A DNA stretch of 6,064 bases from Candidatus Merdimorpha stercoravium (GTDB taxonomy: Bacteria > Bacteroidota > Bacteroidia > Flavobacteriales > UBA1820): positions 1-6,064 of the forward strand of contig DVLY01000079.1 in NCBI GenBank assembly GCA_018715295.1, written 5' to 3'. Position numbers and translations under genes: made by a program. The notes below the pieces were generated by a model. It searched no databases. It was not told where the DNA came from and saw only the letters and a program-made list of their open reading frames with translations. Position 1 is the stretch's first letter. Each line of letters opens with the position of its first letter. Positions 1 through 6,064 of the stretch are shown here, piece after piece.

Positions 1-41
1 GAAAAGAGAAACGAGCCTGCTGCAAAAAGAAAAACAACACC

Positions 42-1244
42 ATGGACATCACACAGATCCTGCACGACTGGGGGCTGCAATCCGAACGATTGATCGACTT
101 TTTAAGCACCCTCATCACCCTGGCCATCATCGCTTTGTGCGCATGGCTGTCGTACTTTCTGGTCAAGAAGTGGATCGGACGCTTCATCCTTTGGATGGTA
201 CACCGCACGCGCTTCCGGTGGGACAGCCTGATGTTCGACCGCACGTTCTTCTCGCGGTTGGGACTGTTGGTCGCGCCCAACGTGGTGCTGGTGGGACTCT
301 CGTGGATCAAATGGGAAAAGATGTACCTCGTCGAACGCTTTGTCGGCGCGTGGATCGTTCTGGCGGCCGTGATGCTCATCATGGCGGTATTGAACGGACT
401 GGAGAGGATCTACCAGAGTTATCCTATCTCGAAAGACCGGCCGATAAAAGTCTTCGTCCAGTCGGTGATGATCTTCTTCTGGTGCGCGGGGCTCATCGTG
501 ATCGTGGGGATCTTCACCCGCGAATCGGTCTCCACGCTCCTGGCCGGGCTGACGGCGTTCGCAGCAGTGCTGATGCTCATTTTCAAGGACTCGATCATGG
601 GCTTTGTAGCCGGCATCCAGCTGGGTGCCAACAACATGGTGTCCATCGGCGACTGGATCACCCTGTCGGACGCCGGTGCGGACGGCACGGTGATCGACAT
701 CAATCTGACTTCGGTCAAGGTGCGCAACTGGGACATGACCATCACCACCATTCCTACCTACAAACTGGTCTCCGACTCGTTCATCAACTGGCGCGGCATG
801 GAGGAATCCCAAGGCCGCCGGATAAAACGCTCGATCTACATCGACGTTACCTCCATCCATTACCTGACCCCGGAGGAGATCGACGCCCTGGCCCAGTCCG
901 ACCTGCTGAAAGACTACATCCGCAACAAACAGGCCGAACTGCAGGCCTACAATGCCCAGCACGAAAACCCTCTGGACCAAATCCGCATGACCAACGTCGG
1001 GGCTTTCCGCGAATACCTCGAACTCTGGCTCGCACACCGCCCCGACATCAACACCCAGATGACCCACATGGTGCGCCAGCTCCAACCCGGCCCCACCGGA
1101 CTTCCGCTGGAGATCTACTGTTTCTCCGCCCAGCAGGAATGGGTGCGGTACGAGCAGATCCAGTCCGACATCTTCGACCACATACTGGCCATCGTCGGGC
1201 AGTTCAACCTGCGGATATTCCAGTATTCGGACGCACCGGACTGA
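42..1244 (+). CDS. MscS-family mechanosensitive ion channel, YbdG-like
   Basis: This 400-residue inner-membrane protein is probably a small-conductance mechanosensitive channel that opens under membrane tension to release solutes during osmotic downshock. About five hydrophobic segments are visible, near residues 18-41, 72-90, 100-120, 138-158 and 163-182. The last leads into the pore-lining helix and the beta domain characteristic of MscS. The stretch FKDSIMGFVAGIQL (181-194), then NNMVSIGDWI (197-206) and DGTVIDINLTSVKVRNWD (214-231), is the MscS signature. The motifs DRPIK (132-136) and SFINWRGMEESQGRR (246-260), together with the long C-terminal cytoplasmic part (about 255-395), match the YbdG/MscM type better than classical MscS; E. 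coli YbdG is of similar length. The start at 42 is the first ATG in frame and follows an A-rich leader without a Shine-Dalgarno sequence. Its promoter must lie upstream of the window. The family call is firm, but real gating activity is inferred. Confidence 0.93.
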   Translation: MDITQILHDWGLQSERLIDFLSTLITLAIIALCAWLSYFLVKKWIGRFILWMVHRTRFRWDSLMFDRTFFSRLGLLVAPNVVLVGLSWIKWEKMYLVERFVGAWIVLAAVMLIMAVLNGLERIYQSYPISKDRPIKVFVQSVMIFFWCAGLIVIVGIFTRESVSTLLAGLTAFAAVLMLIFKDSIMGFVAGIQLGANNMVSIGDWITLSDAGADGTVIDINLTSVKVRNWDMTITTIPTYKLVSDSFINWRGMEESQGRRIKRSIYIDVTSIHYLTPEEIDALAQSDLLKDYIRNKQAELQAYNAQHENPLDQIRMTNVGAFREYLELWLAHRPDINTQMTHMVRQLQPGPTGLPLEIYCFSAQQEWVRYEQIQSDIFDHILAIVGQFNLRIFQYSDAPD

Positions 1245-1317
1245 ACGCTCCACCGCATCACCAGGCAAGCCCTACACCGAAAGAGCCGGTACTTAAAACC
1301 GAGAAAAGAGCAAAACG

Positions 1318-2022
1318 ATGAAAGAAAAAGCGGTATTCAACTGGAGCGGCGGGAAAGACTCGGCACTGGCCTTGACGCAAGTGTTGCAGGAGGGACGTTA
1401 TGACGTCGTGTCGCTGCTCACCACCGTTCACCGGACCACCCGGCAGTCGTCGATGCACCACATTCCCCAGTCGCTGCTCAAAAGACAAGCCGAGAGCATC
1501 GGCATTCCCCTGTTCGAAGTGGAACTTCCCCCGGAAGGCTCGATGATCTCCTACCGGGAGGCGATGGACACCGCCGCGCGGCATTTCCTCGAACAAGGGA
1601 TCACACATTTCATCTTCGGCGACATCTTCCTGCACGACGTACGCTCCTACCGCGAGAAACAGCTCGCCCCGCTGGGCATCCGCGTGGTAGAACCCCTGTG
1701 GGGCCGATCCTCGGCGGAAGTGATGGAAGAATTCCTCGCTTCGGGTCTGCAGACGGTCGTGGTAACGGTGACCGAAGGGGCTCTCGGCCGGGAATTCGTC
1801 GGGCGGAAGATCGACCGGGAGTTCGTCCGCACGCTACCCGCGCAGGTGGACGTGTGCGGAGAAAACGGCGAATACCACACTTTCTGCTACGACGGGGATA
1901 TTTTCCGCTTCCCGGTGGAGTTTTCCCTGGGTGAACCCCGCCGGTGTACCTGTCCCGTGCGCCTGGACGACGGGACGGTGCAGGATTTTTCATATTGGTT
2001 CGCGCCTCTGGGGATGCCTTGA
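1318..2022 (+). CDS. Dph6/MJ0570-type ATP pyrophosphatase (adenine nucleotide alpha-hydrolase fold)
   Basis: This 234-residue cytoplasmic protein is of the PP-loop ATPase type related to diphthine-ammonia ligase (Dph6). The ATP-binding PP-loop SGGKDSA sits at residues 10-16, right after the first beta strand. Other family landmarks are FGDI (100-103), EPLW (125-128) and GENGEYHTF (181-189). In archaea and eukaryotes Dph6 amidates diphthine on elongation factor 2. Bacterial EF-G carries no diphthamide, so an annotation of diphthine-ammonia ligase would be misleading: the enzyme probably adenylates a carboxylate or other acceptor, but the substrate is unknown. Four cysteines near the C-terminus (C180, C190, C210, C212) could bind metal, which is speculation. 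The start at 1318 is the only sensible ATG before the PP-loop and directly follows an A-rich leader. It lies 73 bp after the channel gene, with no promoter or terminator that I can see between them, so co-transcription is likely. Confidence 0.88.
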   Translation: MKEKAVFNWSGGKDSALALTQVLQEGRYDVVSLLTTVHRTTRQSSMHHIPQSLLKRQAESIGIPLFEVELPPEGSMISYREAMDTAARHFLEQGITHFIFGDIFLHDVRSYREKQLAPLGIRVVEPLWGRSSAEVMEEFLASGLQTVVVTVTEGALGREFVGRKIDREFVRTLPAQVDVCGENGEYHTFCYDGDIFRFPVEFSLGEPRRCTCPVRLDDGTVQDFSYWFAPLGMP

Positions 2023-2051
2023 CGTTTTCCCGCCGGAAAGCCGTATCTTTG
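2019..2051 (+). promoter_or_regulatory. Bacteroidota-type promoter for pth
   Basis: A TATCTTTG element at 2044-2051 matches the Bacteroidota -7 consensus TAnnTTTG exactly. A TTG at 2019-2021, 22 bases upstream, can serve as the -33 element. This -33 TTG overlaps the stop codon of the preceding ATP pyrophosphatase gene. Transcription would start near 2055, leaving a leader of about 25 bases before the pth ATG. The match is seen directly; promoter activity is inferred. Confidence 0.8.
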
Positions 2052-2079
2052 CCCGAACGAAGAAAGACCGCAAGTCCCC

Positions 2080-2646
2080 ATGGAAAAATACCTCGTAGCC
2101 GGATTGGGAAACATCGGCGCCGAATACGCCCATACGCGGCACAACATCGGATTCCGCATCCTGGACCACCTTGCCCGGCGGCACGGAGTGGGCTTCCACA
2201 CCGACCGCCTGGGCGCCACCGCCGAGATCCAGCTCAAGAACAAAGTCCTGGTGCTGCTCAAACCGTCCACCTACATGAACCTCAGCGGGAAAGCCGTCCG
2301 CTACCACCTCAGCGACAACCGACTGAACCCGGAGCGCCTGCTGGTGGTCTGCGACGACCTCGCCCTTCCCTTCGGCACGCTGCGCCTGAAGGCCAAAGGT
2401 TCGCACGGAGGGCACAACGGCCTGCGCAACATCTCCGAAATGCTGGGCACGGAGGCCTACGCCCGCTTCCGCTTCGGAATCGGCAAGGACTTTGCACGGG
2501 GCGGACAGGTGGACTACGTACTCGGGGAGTGGACCTCCGAGGAGGAATCCGCGATGGCGGAGCGTCTGGACACCGCCGCCGACCTCATCGAGTCGTTCGC
2601 TCTGGCGGGGATCGAGCGTACGATGAACCAGTTCAACGGCAAGTAA
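2080..2646 (+). CDS. pth: Peptidyl-tRNA hydrolase
   Basis: Pth hydrolyses the ester bond of peptidyl-tRNAs that drop off the ribosome, recycling tRNA; it is normally essential. At 188 residues this protein has the usual bacterial Pth length. The N-terminal signature AGLGNIGAEYAHTRHNIG spans residues 7-24 and includes N11 and the catalytic H21, equivalent to E. coli N10 and H20. Further conserved elements are KPSTYMNLSG (61-70, with N67), the CDDLALPFG segment (91-99, D92 being the counterpart of E. coli D93) and GSHGGHNGLRNI (107-118, with H112 and N113). All active-site positions are intact. The ATG at 2080 sits about 25 bases after the predicted transcription start and places the first strand (KYLVAGLG) at the expected distance. 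In many Bacteroidota pth follows the ribosomal protein L25 gene; here it follows an unrelated enzyme gene and has its own promoter. Confidence 0.97.
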   Translation: MEKYLVAGLGNIGAEYAHTRHNIGFRILDHLARRHGVGFHTDRLGATAEIQLKNKVLVLLKPSTYMNLSGKAVRYHLSDNRLNPERLLVVCDDLALPFGTLRLKAKGSHGGHNGLRNISEMLGTEAYARFRFGIGKDFARGGQVDYVLGEWTSEEESAMAERLDTAADLIESFALAGIERTMNQFNGK

Positions 2647-2714
2647 CTCGCCCCACGGTCGCTGCGTCCGGCTTTCACGACATTTCCACAGCACAGGATG
2701 CGGCCCGGCCTCGA

Positions 2715-2743
2715 CAAGGGGCAAAAACTTCGTTCTCCCCTTG
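2715..2743 (+). repeat. Inverted repeat (7-bp arms) in the pth-dpp5 intergenic region
   Basis: The arms CAAGGGG (2715-2721) and CCCCTTG (2737-2743) are perfectly complementary and enclose 15 bases, within which AAC-TTC-GTT (2726-2734) can add a small inner stem. No T-tract follows, so it is a weak candidate for a pth terminator. Its right arm contains the TTG used as the -33 element of the next promoter, so it could instead be an operator. It sits in the 171-bp stretch 2647-2817, which holds no gene. Confidence 0.5.
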
Positions 2744-2771
2744 CTGCGACACTCGGCTTTGCCTATTTTTG
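2741..2771 (+). promoter_or_regulatory. Bacteroidota-type promoter for dpp5
   Basis: A TATTTTTG element (2764-2771) fits TAnnTTTG perfectly, and a TTG at 2741-2743 lies exactly 20 bases upstream, the best-spaced pair in the window. A short GGC-TTT-GCC inverted repeat (2755-2763) abuts the -7 element. Transcription would begin near 2775, giving a leader of about 42 bases, mostly A-rich, before the ATG at 2818. Confidence 0.82.
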
Positions 2772-2817
2772 AACACGTTTGCGATCCTGAAAAAAAACTC
2801 TAATACCACAACGAGAC

Positions 2818-4869
2818 ATGACCATTCGTGGAGTTCTGACCTTACTGCTGACATCGACCATGACCCTGGCAACCAACGCTCAAAATGAAGTAATGACCCC
2901 GGAAAAACTCTGGGAACTGCAACGCGTAAGCCTGGCGGGAGTCAGTCCCGACGGCTCGACCGTGCTGTACAACATCACCCAATACGACGTAGCGGCCAAC
3001 CAGGGCACTACGCGCATCGCCGCCTGCAACCTCTCCGGACAGCAACGACAACTCACCGACGGCACCCAAAGCGCACAGGCCATCGGCTTCACCCCCTCGG
3101 GACGCATTGCCTACCTCCAGCAGGGGCAACTCTGGACCATGACTCCCAACGGAGAGGATGCGCGACAAGCCACCCATATCGAAGGAGGCATCGAAAACGT
3201 CCTCTTTTCCCCCAAAGGCGACGCGGTACTCTTTACCCGCCAGGTGAAATACCGCCCCACCCCGGCCGAACTCTATCCCGAACTCCCCAAAGCCAACGCG
3301 CGCATCATCGACGACCTGATGTACCGCCACTGGAACACCTGGGAGGACGATAAGGTTTCGCACGTATTCTACGCCCCCTTCAACGGGACGGAAGTATCGG
3401 GAGAAGGGACGGACATCATGGCCGGACAGCCCTACGACAGCCCCTTGACGCCTTTCGGCGGAGCTGAACAGTTGGCTTGGAGCCCCGACGGACTGAAGAT
3501 TGCCTATACCTGCAAAAAGAAACAAGGCACGGCCGCTGCCATCTCGACCGACGCCGACATCTACCTCTACGACATCGTATCGGGGAAAACCGAAAACCTC
3601 ACCCAGGGCAACGGCGGTTACGACACCAACCCGGCCTGGAGCCCCGACGGGCGCTTCCTGGCTTGGCTCTCGATGGCTGAAGACGGGTACGAGGCCGACA
3701 AAAACGACATCAAGATCCTCGAATGGGCTACCGGGCGCACCTACAACCTGACCGAGCGGTGGGACGAGACCGTCGAAGCGTTCGCGTGGGAGAAAAACAG
3801 CCTCTCCCTCGTATTCCGCACGGCGTTCAATGCAGTAGAGCAACTCTTCGAATACTCCCTGCCCAAAGACCTCGACCAACTCGCCCCCAACCAAGACATT
3901 ACCCAGCTGACCAAGGAGAAAACCTGCACCGGCGCATTCATCCCCACCGGGAAATACATCATCGCCGAACGCTACGACTTCAACCGCCCGAACGAACTGG
4001 TGGCCTACGACCTGAAGCGGAAAACCATCCGACCCCTTACCGACGTGAACGGACCCGCCATGCAGTCCATCGCTCCCTCTCCGGTACAAGCCCGCTGGGT
4101 TACCACCACCGACGGACGGCAGATGCTCGTCTGGATGGTCTTCCCCCCGCACTTCGACCCGGCCAAGAAATACCCCGCGCTGCTCTTTTGCGGCGGCGGC
4201 CCGCAGTCGCCCCTCACGCCGGACTATTCCTTCCGTTGGAATTTCCAGCTGATGGCCGCCAAGGGCTACGTCGTGGTCATCCCCAACCGGCGGGGGCTTC
4301 CGGGCTTCGGCGTCAAGTGGAACGAGGAAGTATCCGGTGCCTGGGGCGGACAAGCCATCACCGACCTGCTGACCGCCATCGACGACGTAGCGCGCGAACC
4401 CTACATCGACCGCGAACGTCTGGGGGCGGTAGGAGCTTCCTACGGAGGATACTCGGTCTATATGCTGGCCGGGAAGCATCAAGGACGCTTCAAGACCTTC
4501 ATCGCCCACTGCGGCACGTTCGACATGAAGAGCTGGTACGGGACTACCGAGGAGGTCTTCTTTGCCAACAAAGACCTCGGCGGAGCCTACTGGCAAAACA
4601 AGGCCAACCCCTCGTACAACGAATACTCGCCCTCGTCCTACGTGGACCAGTGGGATACGCCCATCCTGATCCTGCAGGGCGAACAGGACTTCCGGGTACC
4701 GCTCGGCCAGTCCATGCAGGCCTTCCAAGCCGCCCGCCTGCGCGGGATCGAGGCCCGGATGGTTCTGTTCCCCGACGAATGCCACTGGATCCTCCGACCG
4801 CAGGACGCTCTGCTGTGGCAAGCCGAATTTTTCTCCTGGCTGGACAAGTACCTCGCCCCGGAATCCTGA
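2818..4869 (+). CDS. dpp5: S9-family serine peptidase, dipeptidyl peptidase 5-like, secreted
   Basis: This 683-residue exopeptidase is of the prolyl oligopeptidase (S9) family and resembles Porphyromonas gingivalis DPP5 in length and along its whole sequence, judged from memory. DPP5 removes dipeptides with Ala or hydrophobic residues at P1 in the periplasm, supporting peptide nutrition in Bacteroidota. Residues 1-22 form a signal peptide (R4, a Leu/Thr-rich core, ending TNAQ), which decides for the start at 2818 over the ATG at 2857. Residues of about 25-410 form the beta-propeller with TolB/PD40-like WSPDG repeats at 221-225 and 274-278. The alpha/beta-hydrolase domain runs from about 425 to the end. 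It contains CGGGP (458-462, near the oxyanion hole), the nucleophile S541 in GASYGGY, the acid D624 in GEQDFRVP and H656 in DECHW, so the triad is complete and correctly spaced. It has its own promoter and a following hairpin terminator. The exact P1 specificity is inferred. Confidence 0.93.
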   Translation: MTIRGVLTLLLTSTMTLATNAQNEVMTPEKLWELQRVSLAGVSPDGSTVLYNITQYDVAANQGTTRIAACNLSGQQRQLTDGTQSAQAIGFTPSGRIAYLQQGQLWTMTPNGEDARQATHIEGGIENVLFSPKGDAVLFTRQVKYRPTPAELYPELPKANARIIDDLMYRHWNTWEDDKVSHVFYAPFNGTEVSGEGTDIMAGQPYDSPLTPFGGAEQLAWSPDGLKIAYTCKKKQGTAAAISTDADIYLYDIVSGKTENLTQGNGGYDTNPAWSPDGRFLAWLSMAEDGYEADKNDIKILEWATGRTYNLTERWDETVEAFAWEKNSLSLVFRTAFNAVEQLFEYSLPKDLDQLAPNQDITQLTKEKTCTGAFIPTGKYIIAERYDFNRPNELVAYDLKRKTIRPLTDVNGPAMQSIAPSPVQARWVTTTDGRQMLVWMVFPPHFDPAKKYPALLFCGGGPQSPLTPDYSFRWNFQLMAAKGYVVVIPNRRGLPGFGVKWNEEVSGAWGGQAITDLLTAIDDVAREPYIDRERLGAVGASYGGYSVYMLAGKHQGRFKTFIAHCGTFDMKSWYGTTEEVFFANKDLGGAYWQNKANPSYNEYSPSSYVDQWDTPILILQGEQDFRVPLGQSMQAFQAARLRGIEARMVLFPDECHWILRPQDALLWQAEFFSWLDKYLAPES

Positions 4870-4913
4870 CCTATCCCCAAGGGGAAAGAACATCCTTCCC
4901 CGACGTTGCACAT

Positions 4914-4950
4914 ACCCCGTCTCTCCCGGCAGAAACCGGGAGTGGGGTTT
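4914..4950 (+). terminator. Hairpin terminator after dpp5
   Basis: The perfect stem CTCCCGG (4923-4929) / CCGGGAG (4936-4942) with a six-base loop is extended, across a small internal loop, by ACCCC (4914-4918) pairing with GGGGT (4944-4948), about 12 base pairs in all. It is followed only by a short T-run (4948-4950), so termination may be partial. A second, weaker stem, GGGGAA (4881-4886) / TTCCCC (4896-4901), lies just upstream. Confidence 0.65.
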
Positions 4951-4986
4951 AACAGGCCCTTACGATATTTTAACAAACAGATGGCG

Positions 4987-4994
4987 TAATTTTA
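4987..4994 (+). promoter_or_regulatory. Possible weak -7 element for the META lipoprotein gene
   Basis: TAATTTTA differs from TAnnTTTG only in the last base and lies in the AT-rich stretch between the dpp5 terminator and the lipoprotein start. No TTG sits at the right distance for a -33 element. The only support is its position, about 35 bases ahead of the ATG, and the need for a start site after the terminator. Confidence 0.3.
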
Positions 4995-5029
4995 CGCCCC
5001 GATTTACCGACAAAACGACAAACAAAAAA

Positions 5030-5869
5030 ATGTATGCTATGAAAAATTTCTTTCTTCACTCTTTGAGTGTTTCCGCACTGGCTCTGCTGCTGGCCTCGTG
5101 CAGCGGAACGAACAAAATCCTGCCGGCTGCCCAATTGGAAGGCTCCTGGGACATCGTCCAGGTAGGCGACGAAGTCCTCTCCCCCGGCCAGGAAAACTCC
5201 CCGTTCATCACCTTCGACCTCGCACAAGGCCGCATCTGGGGCAACAGCGGTTGCAACCGCATGATGGGCACCTTCCAGACCGATTCGCTGCAGCCCGGCT
5301 CGCTCACCTTCGGAGCGGTTGCCTCCACCCGGATGGCCTGCCCGGACATGGCGGTAGAAAACGACATTCTGAAAGCCCTGGAAGCTGTCCGTTCGTTTGA
5401 AGGCGTCGCTGCGGACGACACGGATTCGCTGCTTACCATCGCCCTGTGCGACCAGAAAGGGAAAGAACTCCTGCTGCTCCAACAGCGTCCGGAAGTAGCC
5501 GCCGCAACCGATTCGACGGCCTTGGAAGGCGCGTGGGCCATCCGCACGGTAAAGGGTGCCGCCCTGGGAGAGACGGAAAAGACTCCCATGCTGCAGTTCA
5601 CCCTGGCGGAACACCGCGTACACGGGAACGCGGGCTGCAACGTGATCAACGGAACGTTTGAATTGGATCCGAAGAACCCCTCCGCACTGACTTTCGGGCC
5701 GATGATCACCACGATGATGGCCTGTCCGAACATGGAGGCCGAAACCGCCGTGCTCCAAGCCTTGGCACAAGTGCAGTCGTTCCGGGTAGAAGGCGGGACG
5801 CTCTACCTGTGCGACGCTTCCGGGGCGGAACTTCTCTCCCTGGAGAAGGACCCCTCGCTGGCAGAATAA
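5030..5869 (+). CDS. Lipoprotein with two tandem META (HslJ-like) domains
   Basis: This 279-residue envelope lipoprotein begins with a signal peptide ending in the lipobox LASC (lipidated C24). No Asp/Glu-rich surface-export signal follows the cysteine (SGTNKILP), so it is probably held in the periplasm rather than exposed. Two META domains follow, at about 36-153 and 165-272. Each begins LEGxW and contains GN(S/A)GCN, G-T-F, LTFG, MACPxM and an LCD...G-(K/A)-ELL ending. Cysteines recur as C75/C104/C140 and C203/C232/C261. META domains occur in E. coli HslJ, linked to heat-induced novobiocin resistance, and in many envelope proteins, but their molecular activity is not well defined, so no reaction is assigned. 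An in-frame ATG at 5039 (MKNFF...) is an equally good or better start and leaves a 20-residue signal peptide. The gene lies 160 bp after dpp5, behind a terminator. Confidence 0.9.
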   Translation: MYAMKNFFLHSLSVSALALLLASCSGTNKILPAAQLEGSWDIVQVGDEVLSPGQENSPFITFDLAQGRIWGNSGCNRMMGTFQTDSLQPGSLTFGAVASTRMACPDMAVENDILKALEAVRSFEGVAADDTDSLLTIALCDQKGKELLLLQQRPEVAAATDSTALEGAWAIRTVKGAALGETEKTPMLQFTLAEHRVHGNAGCNVINGTFELDPKNPSALTFGPMITTMMACPNMEAETAVLQALAQVQSFRVEGGTLYLCDASGAELLSLEKDPSLAE

Positions 5870-5899
5870 CCGCATTCATTCTATAAGAGCGGGCAAGCG

Positions 5900-5934
5900 A
5901 AAGGGCGGGAGGCACAGTGCCTCCCGCCCTTTTC
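5900..5934 (+). terminator. Strong intrinsic terminator after the META lipoprotein gene
   Basis: A perfect 15-bp stem (5900-5914 pairing with 5918-5932) has a GC-rich core, GGGCGGGAGGCA / TGCCTCCCGCCC, a three-base CAG loop, and a TTTT tract at 5930-5933. It begins 31 bases after the stop codon. It is the clearest terminator in the window and should isolate the next gene from readthrough. Confidence 0.95.
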
Positions 5935-5968
5935 TACGCACGCGAAAAAAAACGATGGCTGCTTTGAG

Positions 5969-5976
5969 TATCTTTG
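5969..5976 (+). promoter_or_regulatory. Bacteroidota -7 element for the last gene
   Basis: TATCTTTG is an exact TAnnTTTG match and the same octamer as before pth. It lies 35 bases after the terminator and about 50 bases before the ATG at 6027. No TTG is found about 20 bases upstream; an A-run occupies that position. The predicted leader is A-rich and purine-rich. Confidence 0.72.
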
Positions 5977-6026
5977 CCTATAAAATTGCAATCCTGCGAA
6001 AGGAAAAGAGCAAAACCGATAAAGCC

Positions 6027-6064
6027 ATGATAGATTTTACTTCTTTGTACAAAAAGGTCGATGA
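6027..6064 (+). CDS. 5' end of an unidentified gene, cut by the window edge
   Basis: An ATG at 6027 opens a reading frame that stays open to the end of the window and encodes MIDFTSLYKKVD. It follows a terminator, a -7 promoter element and an A-rich leader with no Shine-Dalgarno sequence, the arrangement seen for the other genes here, so it is very likely the true start of a gene. Twelve residues are too few to recognise a family. There is no signal peptide in what is visible, and the product begins like a soluble cytoplasmic protein. Confidence 0.7.
   Translation, partial: MIDFTSLYKKVD

Noticed and set aside
102..1268. Minus-strand reading frame (388 codons) covering the channel gene
   Set aside because: It has the same in-register cause as the dpp5 antisense frame. 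The product is rich in Asp, His, Val and Arg, without a family signature, and no promoter or leader supports it.
1245..1317. Possible promoter or terminator between the channel and the Dph6-like gene
   Set aside because: I found no TAnnTTTG element and no stable hairpin in these 73 bases, so the two genes are treated as probably co-transcribed.
1944..2888. Plus-strand frame (314 codons) overlapping pth and the intergenic region
   Set aside because: It is out of frame with pth, its translation is rich in Arg, Pro and Gly, and it runs through the dpp5 promoter and start. It is typical of a GC-rich shadow frame.
4874..4885. TCCCC-AA-GGGGA palindrome just after dpp5
   Set aside because: The two-base loop is too tight for a normal hairpin and no T-tract follows. 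The better stem at 4914-4948 was taken as the terminator.
2842..4911. Long minus-strand reading frame (689 codons) covering dpp5
   Set aside because: It is in codon register with dpp5 and open only because dpp5 lacks TTA, CTA and TCA codons after residue 9. Its translation is Gly/Val/Arg-rich with no recognisable domain, while the sense strand encodes a complete S9 peptidase.
4966..4973. TATTTTAA as a -7 element for the META gene
   Set aside because: It lacks the G and has no TTG at a suitable distance upstream. The element at 4987-4994 is a closer, though still weak, match.
4970..5875. Minus-strand reading frame (301 codons) covering the META lipoprotein gene
   Set aside because: It is an in-register shadow of a gene with clear tandem domains and a lipobox. 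The antisense protein shows internal repetition only because the sense repeats do.

Overview
This window looks like ordinary chromosomal sequence from a fairly GC-rich member of the Bacteroidota, possibly an Alistipes/Rikenellaceae-type gut bacterium. The phylum call rests on four observations. There are three clear TAnnTTTG-type -7 promoter elements. The leaders are A-rich and lack Shine-Dalgarno sequences. One gene encodes a dipeptidyl peptidase 5 (DPP5)-type S9 peptidase closely resembling the Porphyromonas gingivalis enzyme. Another encodes a META-domain lipoprotein with a Bacteroidota-style lipobox. The genus is only a guess.

Layout, all on the plus strand: a YbdG-like MscS-family mechanosensitive channel (42-1244); a Dph6/MJ0570-type ATP pyrophosphatase of unknown bacterial role (1318-2022); peptidyl-tRNA hydrolase pth (2080-2646) with its own promoter overlapping the preceding stop codon; a 171-bp intergenic region with an inverted repeat and a well-formed promoter; a secreted DPP5-like serine peptidase (2818-4869) followed by a hairpin terminator; a lipoprotein with two tandem META domains (5030-5869) closed by a very strong intrinsic terminator; then a new promoter and the first 12 codons of an unidentified gene (6027 to the window end).

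Functionally this is a loose string of housekeeping and envelope genes, not a dedicated system. The channel and the ATP pyrophosphatase may be co-transcribed: the gap is 73 bp and I see no promoter or terminator in it. pth, dpp5, the META lipoprotein and the last gene each appear to have separate transcription signals, although the one for the META gene is weak. DPP5 and the META lipoprotein both act in the envelope, but a terminator separates them.

I found no RNA genes, mobile elements, CRISPR arrays, phage genes or defence modules, and nothing I would call a previously undescribed system. The most useful second looks are the structured promoter region before dpp5, the unexplained role of a diphthamide-synthase-like enzyme in a bacterium, and the duplicated three-cysteine META repeats.
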